From the NCBI GenBank assembly GCA_002413385.1, contig DHWW01000048.1, positions 4,828-11,494 on the forward strand: a stretch of 6,667 nt of DNA, written 5' to 3'. The notes beneath the pieces were generated by a model, which was not told the origin of the DNA, made no database searches, and saw nothing but the letters and a program-made list of their open reading frames with translations. This document shows positions 1 through 5,215 of this stretch, piece after piece. Both the position numbers and the translations under genes were made by a program. Numbering within the stretch: the stretch's first letter is position 1; each line of letters opens with the position of its first letter. Source of the stretch: Granulicella sp. UBA5172. Its GTDB lineage: Bacteria > Acidobacteriota > Terriglobia > Terriglobales > Acidobacteriaceae.

Positions 1-246
1 AGTGAGTATGAAGCGGTTCTTACGGGCGGCGGATTGCGTCTAACAGGAACAACTCCCGATGCGACGTATGTGGAGATTGTCGAGATTCCGGATCATCCGT
101 TCTTTATCGGGTGCCAGTTTCATCCGGAGTTCAAGTCAAAGCCGCTGGAGCCACATCCGTTGTTCCGGGAGTTTGTGAAGGCGAGCTATGCGAATCGCGG
201 GCTGATCAAGGCAGAGAAGATAGTGCGCGCCGAGGTAGAGGCGTAG
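1..246 (+). CDS. pyrG: CTP synthase, C-terminal fragment (5' end outside window)
   Basis: This is the last 81 codons of CTP synthase, which aminates UTP to CTP in the cytoplasm using ATP and glutamine; it is the final step of de novo pyrimidine nucleotide synthesis. The frame is open from base 1, so the gene is cut by the window edge and is not a short gene starting at the internal TTG at 34. The visible part is the end of the class I glutamine amidotransferase domain. The CQFHPEF block (HPE at 121-129) holds the His and Glu of the Cys-His-Glu triad known in this family, and the following [15 protein letters not shown] stretch is the usual CTP synthase ending. The catalytic Cys and the synthetase domain lie upstream and cannot be seen. 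The DUF4230 gene begins 17 bases after the stop, so pyrG probably heads or belongs to a longer operon. Confidence 0.96.
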   Translation, partial: SEYEAVLTGGGLRLTGTTPDATYVEIVEIPDHPFFIGCQFHPEFKSKPLEPHPLFREFVKASYANRGLIKAEKIVRAEVEA

Positions 247-263
247 GGCTTTAGGACGTCGTT

Positions 264-920
264 ATGACCATGCAGTACAGCTATGGACGGCAGCGGGGAT
301 CAGGAGCATTTTTTGGCGTGGTGCTGGCACTCGTGCTTGGCGCGCTGGCGCTGGGAGTGTTCGTGCATCATGCGCGGTCGGGCATCGCAGGCAAATTGGC
401 GGCGATGATTACGGGACGGCCGTTGACGATTGTGTCGGCTCCGGACGTGGTGGAGAAGGTGCAGCGGCTCAGCCGGCTGGAGACGGTGCTCTATTCGCTG
501 GACACGGTGGTCGAGGGGAACGAATCGAATCCAGTGCTGCCGGACGCGTTGGCGGGCGACAGGCTGCTGATGATCGTGCATGGGCAGACAATCGCAGGCG
601 TGGATATGAGTAAGCTGCAACCGGAGAGCGTGCAGATCACCGAGGAGCCGCGGGGACGGACGATCCGGCTGACGCTGCCACCGTCGCAGGTATTTTTGAC
701 GACGATCGATGAGCAGAAGTCGCGGGTGTATGCGCGCGATACAGGATTATTTGTGAAGGCCGATCCCAACCTGGAAACGCAGGTACGGCAGAAGGCGCAG
801 AGCCAGTTGCAGTCGGCGGCGTTGAGCGATGGGATTCTGGATGCGGCAACAAAGAATGCGAGAGCGACGGTGACGGCGATGCTTGAGGGATTGGGATTTG
901 AGCATGTCGAGATTCGGTAA
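264..920 (+). CDS. DUF4230 family membrane-anchored protein
   Basis: This 218-residue protein has a short N-terminus, one hydrophobic segment at about residues 14-35 (FFGVVLALVLGALALGVFV), and a soluble domain from about residue 57 to the end. The domain matches what I know of DUF4230: a VVEKVQRLSRLETVLYS opening, a LLMIVHGQTIAGVDMSKL strand-turn block, the IRLTLPPSQVF strand, and a C-terminal helix ending in LLEGLGFEHVEIR-like sequence. Function is unknown; the topology suggests a domain on the outer face of the inner membrane. The ATG at 264 is preferred over the ATG at 270 because the AGGA at 253-256 lies 7 bases ahead of it. It sits between pyrG and an acyltransferase gene in the same direction and is probably cotranscribed with both. 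Family assignment is from recalled pattern, without a profile search. Confidence 0.85.
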   Translation: MTMQYSYGRQRGSGAFFGVVLALVLGALALGVFVHHARSGIAGKLAAMITGRPLTIVSAPDVVEKVQRLSRLETVLYSLDTVVEGNESNPVLPDALAGDRLLMIVHGQTIAGVDMSKLQPESVQITEEPRGRTIRLTLPPSQVFLTTIDEQKSRVYARDTGLFVKADPNLETQVRQKAQSQLQSAALSDGILDAATKNARATVTAMLEGLGFEHVEIR

Positions 921-974
921 CTTGAGCGAATTGGGTGGAACTTCGCTCGCAGTGTGGGCGGCCTATGGGTGGAG

Positions 975-2195
975 ATGCAGATTTTGACCGAAGTAGCACC
1001 AACATCTACCGGAGAGCCAGCGGGTGAGCTGCAGCCGCGGACGCAGTATGTGAGGAAGCCGGCGCTGCCAGCGCTCACGGGCCTGCGATCACTGCTGGCG
1101 CTGACGATTTTGCTGTTTCACTTTACGCCGTCCGGGCTGACGTGGAGCCGGTTTCCGTCGATCACGCTGTATCCGCTGATCAATATTGGATACGTGTTCG
1201 TCAGCTTTTTCTTTTTGATCTCGGGGTATATCCTCGCATACAACTACGCAGGCCGGCCGCAGCCGATGAACGCGATGGACTTCTGGATGGCGAGGTTCTC
1301 GCGGCTGTATCCGGTGTACCTGCTGACGATGGTGATCTCGATTCCGATGCTGATGACGGAGTGGGTGGTGCGGTCGCGCGGAGATTTCTGGATGGGCGCG
1401 ATTGCAACGCCGCTGCTGGTGCAGGGCTTCTTCCCTCACCTGGCGACGTTCTGGATGACGGTGACGTGGACGCTGTCGTGCGAGGTGATGCTGTATCTCG
1501 CGTTCCCGTGGCTGCTGCGTTTACCGTGGCCGAAGAGTACGGGGAAGCTACTGGCGCTGGGCCTGTTTCTGTGGGCGGTGGGACTGATTCCTCATTCCAT
1601 TTATGTGCTGCATGACCCCGACCACCTTGGCCATGCGGCGAACCGCTACAGCGATGGGCTCTGGATCAACACGCTGAAGTTCACGCCGCTGCCGTATATG
1701 TGTACCTTTCTGGCCGGGTTGACGCTGGGGCAACTGCATGAGGCGGCGAAGCTGCGCGCGCGCGGCCGCGTGATTGTGGGGCTGCTGGGGTTCGCGGGCG
1801 CGTGGTTTGCGACGTATCACATGGCAACGACGCTACCGTACATCATGATTCATGGCGGGGTGCTGACGCCATTGTTTGCGGCGATCATTCTGGGGCTGTC
1901 AGGGCCAAGCTGGCTGGCAAGCATCTTTTCGTGGAGACCCCTGGTGGCCATCGGTGCATCGACGTATGCGCTGTACCTGCTGCACTTCAACGTGTTCATC
2001 CTGCTGCAGAACAATCATGTATGGGAGCGACTGGGGTTGGGGCGGTTCGATCCATGGATCTCGTATGTGTTTGTAGTGCTGCTGGCGCTGGCGGTGCGCA
2101 AGTGGGTGGAGTACCCGGCGCAGGTCGCGATCGGGAACTGGTGGAAGCGGCGGCGTGCAGCGGAGAGTGCGCGCGCGCGGATTGCGGTAGGCTAG
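975..2195 (+). CDS. Acyltransferase-3 family integral membrane protein (OafA-like)
   Basis: This is an integral inner-membrane protein of about 406 residues from the acyltransferase-3 family, whose members transfer acetyl or other acyl groups from the cytoplasm to extracytoplasmic sugars of lipopolysaccharide, exopolysaccharide or secreted metabolites. Numbering from the ATG at 975, the family signature starts at LTGLRSLLALTILLFHF, with Arg38 and the likely catalytic His49. Next come FFFLISGYILAY (about 78-89), WMARFSRLYPVYLL (104-117) and WTLSCEVMLYLAFP (165-178), all typical of the family, followed by several further hydrophobic segments and a basic C-terminal tail. Length is usual for a stand-alone member; no SGNH domain is fused to it. 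The start is uncertain: the frame also allows GTG at 954 or 969, and GGTGGA at 934-939 is a weak ribosome site for 954. The acceptor cannot be deduced, since no polysaccharide genes are nearby. Confidence 0.9.
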   Translation: MQILTEVAPTSTGEPAGELQPRTQYVRKPALPALTGLRSLLALTILLFHFTPSGLTWSRFPSITLYPLINIGYVFVSFFFLISGYILAYNYAGRPQPMNAMDFWMARFSRLYPVYLLTMVISIPMLMTEWVVRSRGDFWMGAIATPLLVQGFFPHLATFWMTVTWTLSCEVMLYLAFPWLLRLPWPKSTGKLLALGLFLWAVGLIPHSIYVLHDPDHLGHAANRYSDGLWINTLKFTPLPYMCTFLAGLTLGQLHEAAKLRARGRVIVGLLGFAGAWFATYHMATTLPYIMIHGGVLTPLFAAIILGLSGPSWLASIFSWRPLVAIGASTYALYLLHFNVFILLQNNHVWERLGLGRFDPWISYVFVVLLALAVRKWVEYPAQVAIGNWWKRRRAAESARARIAVG

Positions 2196-2202
2196 CTCTT
2201 TC

Positions 2203-2208
2203 AGGGAG
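2203..2208 (+). promoter_or_regulatory. Ribosome binding site that sets the nucleoside hydrolase-like start
   Basis: AGGGAG lies 5 bases ahead of the ATG at 2214. A GTG in the same frame at 2208 overlaps this site and so cannot be served by it. Starting at 2214 also gives a clean signal peptide that begins M-R-A-W. Confidence 0.75.
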
Positions 2209-2213
2209 TGTGC

Positions 2214-3239
2214 ATGCGCGCATGGATCGTATTAGGTTTGCTGGTGTTCGTGAGTGGGGCGTCTTCAGCGCAACGGCAGCGGCTGATCTATGACGATGAT
2301 TGCTCGATGGATGTGGATTGCGTGGCGACGCTGCCGATTTTGCATGCGCTGGAAGATCGCGGCGAGGTAAAGATTCTGGCGATGGTGGCAGACTCGGCTG
2401 ACCCGTTTTCGGCTCCGGTGATGAGGTTGTTTGCGAAGTACGGTGGACATCCGAAGACCTTGATTGGCGCGAACCAGAGCGATGATCCGGCGTCGGCACT
2501 ATGCAAGAAGAACACCTGCAACGAGAGCGTTTGGGCAGAGAAGCTGGTGGCGCGGTTCGATCCGGGAGACACGCGAGCGAAGTTTCCGGATTGCGCGGAA
2601 GTGTATCGCCGAGTGTTGGCCAAACAGCCGAAACATAGCGTGGATGTAGTGGTGACGGGGTTTGCGACGTGTTTGAACCAGTTACTGGCGAGTCCGGCAG
2701 ATGAGATCAGCCCACTGAGCGGCGCAGAGTTGGTGAAGCAGAAGGTGAAGCTGCTGTCGGTGATGGGCGGCAGATATCCGGCGGGGATTGAATGGAATTT
2801 CGAGTGCGATGCGCCAGGATTTCATGCGCTATTTTCGAAGTGGACGCGGCAGAATGGGTATCCGCCGGTGTATCTGAATGGGTTTGCGAATGGAGAGCAT
2901 GTACTGGCAGGCGCTCCTGCAGCCGCGCTGGAGACGGTGAACCCGACGCGCTATGGATTGCGGCTCGCGGGGACGGATCAGCGGCCGATGTGGGATATAT
3001 TGTCAGTGCTGTTTGCGGCGCGGGGACTGGCCTATGGCAGGACGACGTACTTCACAGTGAGCGCGCCCGGAACTGTCGCGGTCGATGCAGCGACGGGCGC
3101 GGATACGTGGTCTGCGGGGACGAACTTCGGGCACTATGTGATTACCAATGCGGCTTCAGATGAGACACTTTCGAAGCTGTTTGATGGGTATACATACTCG
3201 ACGGGGTTTCTGGCGAAGGCCCAGCGAGCTAGGCAGTAA
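2214..3239 (+). CDS. Exported nucleoside hydrolase-fold protein with altered metal site
   Basis: This 341-residue protein has a signal peptide ([19 protein letters not shown], cut before Gln20) and then the inosine-uridine nucleoside hydrolase fold. The N-terminal block [10 protein letters not shown] (27-36) aligns with the DTDMGNDVDD motif of secreted family members; the last Asp, which matches the calcium ligand Asp15 of the Crithidia enzyme, is Cys36. Other family landmarks remain: VMGG (183-186), the E-x-N pair Glu193/Asn195, and the late Asp261 in PMWDILSVL, where the usual His before Asp is Trp. Seven Cys (30, 36, 97, 102, 127, 153, 198) suggest disulfides in the periplasm. Classical members split nucleosides into base and ribose, but with these changes that activity is uncertain; a related ribosyl substrate or a non-catalytic role is possible. 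The gene follows the acyltransferase by 18 bases, so it is probably in the same operon, and its end overlaps the convergent pyrH by 11 bases. Confidence 0.82.
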   Translation: MRAWIVLGLLVFVSGASSAQRQRLIYDDDCSMDVDCVATLPILHALEDRGEVKILAMVADSADPFSAPVMRLFAKYGGHPKTLIGANQSDDPASALCKKNTCNESVWAEKLVARFDPGDTRAKFPDCAEVYRRVLAKQPKHSVDVVVTGFATCLNQLLASPADEISPLSGAELVKQKVKLLSVMGGRYPAGIEWNFECDAPGFHALFSKWTRQNGYPPVYLNGFANGEHVLAGAPAAALETVNPTRYGLRLAGTDQRPMWDILSVLFAARGLAYGRTTYFTVSAPGTVAVDAATGADTWSAGTNFGHYVITNAASDETLSKLFDGYTYSTGFLAKAQRARQ

Positions 3240-3257
3240 CCAGCGAGCCTAGCTTTT
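3227..3257 (+). terminator. Possible intrinsic terminator in the convergent gene overlap
   Basis: AGCTAGG (3227-3233) pairs perfectly with CCTAGCT (3248-3254) across a 14-base loop, and TTTT (3254-3257) ends the structure on the plus strand. It would end the pyrG-to-hydrolase transcript just past its stop codon. The stem is short, the loop long and the T run brief, so it is weak. An outer 7-bp stem (3214-3220 with 3259-3265) extends the hairpin. The minus strand has no T run here. Confidence 0.4.
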
Positions 3258-3933
3258 CGCCTTCGATGACGCGGAGGATGTTGCCGCGCTCGCGCATCGA
3301 GAAGATGATCATCGGCAGGCTGTTGTCCTTGCAGAGCGAGACGGCCGTCGTGTCCATGACCTGCAGGCCCAGCTTGAGGATGTCCATGTAGGTGATCTCG
3401 TCGTACTTTGTTGCGCCGGCGTCCTTCTTGGGGTCGGCGGTGTAGATCCCGTCGACGCTGGTGGCCTTGAGGAGGACTTCGGCGCCGATCTCCATGGCGC
3501 GGAGGCTGGCGGCGGTGTCGGTGGAGAAGTAGGGGTTGCCGGTGCCGGCGGCGAAGATGACGACGCGGCCCTTCTCAAGATGGCGGATGGCGCGGCGGCG
3601 GATGTAGGGCTCGGCGACCTGGTGCATCTGGATGGCGCTCATGACGCGGACCGGAACACCGGTCTTCTCGATGGCGTCCTGCAGTGCGATCGCGTTGATC
3701 ACGGTGGAGAGCATGCCCATGTGGTCGGCGGCAACGCGGTCCATGTGGATGGCCTGCTCGGCGACGCCGCGGAAGAAATTGCCTCCACCGACGACGATGC
3801 CGATCTGGCAGCCGGAGCGGGCGGCCTCTGCGATTTCGTGGGCCACTGCGTTGACGAAGACCGCGTCGACACCGAAGCCACGGCCTGCGGCCAGAGCTTC
3901 TCCGGATAGCTTGAGGAGGACGCGTTTGTACAT
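3229..3933 (-). CDS. pyrH: UMP kinase (uridylate kinase)
   Basis: This 234-residue cytoplasmic enzyme phosphorylates UMP to UDP with ATP, feeding UTP and CTP synthesis. It belongs to the amino acid kinase fold and in bacteria is typically a hexamer regulated by GTP and UTP. Visible landmarks are KLSGEAL near the N-terminus (8-14), [12 protein letters not shown] (45-56), [18 protein letters not shown] (70-87), the UMP-binding [16 protein letters not shown] stretch (127-142) and the nucleotide-binding [16 protein letters not shown] block (156-171). Length and both ends are normal for the family. The start codon is clear from conservation, but I see no Shine-Dalgarno sequence ahead of it; the leader is C-rich. 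The gene is not beside rpsB, tsf or frr, its usual neighbours. Downstream it converges on the hydrolase-like gene with an 11-base overlap. Confidence 0.97.
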   Translation of the reverse strand: MYKRVLLKLSGEALAAGRGFGVDAVFVNAVAHEIAEAARSGCQIGIVVGGGNFFRGVAEQAIHMDRVAADHMGMLSTVINAIALQDAIEKTGVPVRVMSAIQMHQVAEPYIRRRAIRHLEKGRVVIFAAGTGNPYFSTDTAASLRAMEIGAEVLLKATSVDGIYTADPKKDAGATKYDEITYMDILKLGLQVMDTTAVSLCKDNSLPMIIFSMRERGNILRVIEGEKLGSLVTA

Positions 3934-3949
3934 TGTGATTAAGTGTACA

Positions 3950-3975
3950 GGGGAGAGGATGGGATTAGGGAGGGG
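3950..3975 (+). other. G-quadruplex motif upstream of pyrH
   Basis: Four G runs (3950-3953, 3961-3963, 3968-3970, 3972-3975) are separated by loops of 7, 4 and 1 bases, which meets the usual G3+ N1-7 rule. The motif starts 17 bases upstream of the pyrH start codon and lies on the strand that serves as template for pyrH. It is therefore a DNA structure candidate; the pyrH leader RNA carries the C-rich complement. Folding is predicted from the motif only. Confidence 0.5.
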
Positions 3976-4035
3976 AGTCGGCAGCGAATTTGGTCGCGAT
4001 CCAGTTACATGCGGGGATGTCTGCTGTAGATGCAG

Positions 4036-4065
4036 AAAACGCCGTCATCGGGAGAGAGGACGGCG
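4036..4065 (-). terminator. Intrinsic terminator of the cytochrome c gene
   Basis: Read on the minus strand, CGCCGTC (4065-4059) pairs with GACGGCG (4046-4040) across a 12-base loop and is followed at once by TTTT (4039-4036). It begins 26 bases after the cytochrome c stop codon. It separates that gene from pyrH, so pyrH should have its own promoter in 3934-4035, although I could not pick one out. Confidence 0.85.
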
Positions 4066-4091
4066 CTTGTGTGAGGGGCTTGAGGTTGGAG

Positions 4092-4649
4092 TTACTTGCC
4101 TTTCAGCATGGCCATGACGGGGTCGGGGAGCTGCTGGTCGGCGTTCTTGAGGAGGAGTGCGACATCCCACATCTGGTCGGTGGTCAGGACGTGCTCGAAG
4201 GAGGGCATGCCGGTGAGGCGAAGACCGTTCTTGATCTTCCAGTAGGTCTCGCCGGGCTCGTCGTCGCTGACGCCTACAACGTTGCCGCGTGCATGCTTCT
4301 TCCAGAGCTGTGGGGCGTTCGGATACATACTTTTAGCGAACGGAACACTCTCGCCGGGGACTCCGTGGCAGGCAGAGCACTGTAGCTTATAGGCCATGGC
4401 TCCGGTCTCGTAGACGTCTTCGCTGATGCCGTAGGGAGGCTTCTCCATCTCGCGGTCAATGCGGGCGTTGAGGGGAACCTTGACGATCTGGGCCTCAAAG
4501 GGGAAGGGCTTGTCGGCAGTGGCTACAGGAGGGTTGCCGAACTTGAAATAGATGAACGTGCCGACGAAGAGAACCACGAGGGCGAAGACAAAACCAAGAA
4601 TGAACTTCAAAATGCCGCCGGATCCCGCGCTCGACTTTTTGGTTGCCAT
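4092..4649 (-). CDS. Membrane-anchored monoheme cytochrome c
   Basis: This 185-residue protein has a basic N-terminus, one membrane segment at about residues 13-36 (ILKFILGFVFALVVLFVGTFIYF), a linker, and a class I cytochrome c domain from about residue 76. Heme attachment is the single CSACH (91-95); Met148 in the TGMPSFEH stretch is the likely sixth ligand. It should carry one electron per heme on the outer face of the inner membrane, passing it to or from a respiratory complex or a periplasmic dehydrogenase. The anchor is uncleaved because no signal peptidase site follows it. The start is supported by a GGGAGGGAGA ribosome site ending 5 bases ahead of the ATG. No oxidase, bc1 or dehydrogenase gene is adjacent, so its partner cannot be named. 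A terminator follows, making it probably monocistronic. Confidence 0.92.
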   Translation of the reverse strand: MATKKSSAGSGGILKFILGFVFALVVLFVGTFIYFKFGNPPVATADKPFPFEAQIVKVPLNARIDREMEKPPYGISEDVYETGAMAYKLQCSACHGVPGESVPFAKSMYPNAPQLWKKHARGNVVGVSDDEPGETYWKIKNGLRLTGMPSFEHVLTTDQMWDVALLLKNADQQLPDPVMAMLKGK

Positions 4650-5114
4650 AGTGCTCTCCCTCCCGAATTGCTATCAGATAGTGTAAGCGGAGCGGAGAGA
4701 CAATTGGCAATGAATGAACAGTTTGTAACACTTGAGGGAGGGTGGACAGGGCTGGTGGACGAGCGCGATCTCAAGAGGCAGGCGAGGAGCTACGGGCCTC
4801 TACGGAGCCATCCTCGAGTCGTATGGCGGCTATCGACTGCCGGCGGCGAACCAATCACGGGTAAATGTGATACTTTAGATCTATCGATTGGGTTGCCTCA
4901 ACTCTACCTCGATGAACGCCTGCACGATCGAGCGAGCTTAATTGCTCCTTAGCCACGAAATCACCTAAGAGTGCGAGTGGGATGTATTAGTCTTCAGTGC
5001 GGCGTAGCGTGGCAAGGAGCTCTCCCTTTGCCAGTCCCAGGAGAAAACCTAGAAGTTGTCAGGAAGCGGGCGCAGTGTGCGCAGTGCTTAGAACAACTCG
5101 GTGAAAAAACGAGC

Positions 5115-5146
5115 GAGTCAGCTTGCGACAACAAGCTAGCCCACTC
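5115..5146 (+). other. Hairpin upstream of the Ig-module gene
   Basis: AGCTTG (5120-5125) pairs with CAAGCT (5132-5137) over a 6-base loop, and GAGT (5115-5118) can pair with ACTC (5143-5146) outside it, leaving an unequal internal loop. No T run follows, so it is not a terminator. It lies 70-100 bases ahead of the GTG start and could be part of a leader or an operator if transcription begins upstream of it. Role unknown. Confidence 0.35.
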
Positions 5147-5171
5147 CGATTCATTCGCATTCCAGGTAACA

Positions 5172-5204
5172 AATCCTTAGTTACAGTATTCCAATCCCTA
5201 GTTA
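5172..5204 (+). repeat. 12-base direct repeat with 21-bp spacing, candidate operator
   Basis: AATCCTTAGTTA (5172-5183) and AATCCCTAGTTA (5193-5204) match at 11 of 12 positions and start 21 bp apart, which places them on the same face of the helix. The second copy ends 12 bases before the GTG start at 5216 and overlaps a TATAAA that could serve as a -10 box (with TTACAG at 5181-5186 as a poor -35). The AAAGG at 5206-5210 is the likely ribosome site. The arrangement fits a regulator binding side by side to control this gene, but that is inference. Confidence 0.45.
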
Positions 5205-5215
5205 TAAAGGCTACC

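Larger units (their letters stand above)
4650..5215. other. Long non-coding divergent region
   Basis: This stretch of about 570 bases separates the minus-strand cytochrome c gene from the plus-strand Ig-module gene and must hold both promoters. I see no convincing gene: the open frames at 4668-4952 and 4971-5180 lack ribosome sites and recognisable protein features. Visible elements are an 18-bp dyad, ATCAC-N8-GTGAT (4854-4871); the palindrome TAGATCTA (4876-4883); an imperfect inverted repeat TGGCAA/TTGCCA (5010-5033); and the hairpin and direct repeat listed separately. For the cytochrome gene, a weak minus-strand promoter may lie around 4672-4706 (TTGCCA or TTGTCT with TACACT or TATCTG), but I would not rely on it. 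The region is less GC-rich towards 4860-5215 than the genes around it. Confidence 0.6.

Noticed and set aside
1142..1615. Plus-strand open frame inside the acyltransferase gene
   Set aside because: A +1-frame shadow rich in Ala, Gly, Val and Asp, as expected from GC-rich coding sequence read out of frame; the acyltransferase frame holds all family motifs.
3632..4117. Plus-strand open frame of 161 codons across pyrH, its leader and the cytochrome terminator
   Set aside because: It is the antisense shadow of pyrH and runs through a G-quadruplex motif and a terminator; its product shows no family features.
4854..4871. CRP/FNR-type binding site
   Set aside because: The half-sites are ATCAC and GTGAT with 8 bases between, which is the inverse order of the TGTGA-N6-TCACA consensus, so I keep it only as an unnamed dyad.
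4668..4952. Plus-strand open frame of 94 codons in the divergent gap
   Set aside because: No ribosome site, starts inside the cytochrome c promoter area, no signal or domain pattern, and composition unlike the neighbouring genes. A second short frame over 4780-4880 (containing LYGAILESYGGYRLP) looks a little protein-like but has no start signal either.
5057..5095. Possible CRISPR-like or tandem repeat around GCGCAGTG
   Set aside because: Only two adjacent short copies (GCGCAGTGT and GCGCAGTGC); no spacers, no further units.
4971..5180. Plus-strand open frame of 69 codons ahead of the Ig-module gene
   Set aside because: Non-ATG start without a ribosome site, runs across two hairpins and the first direct repeat, and shows no recognisable features.
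5123..5215. Upstream extension of the Ig-module gene to a start at 5123
   Set aside because: The frame is open, but the extension would place about 31 residues before the signal peptide. The GTG at 5216 has AAAGG ahead of it and gives a proper signal peptide at once.
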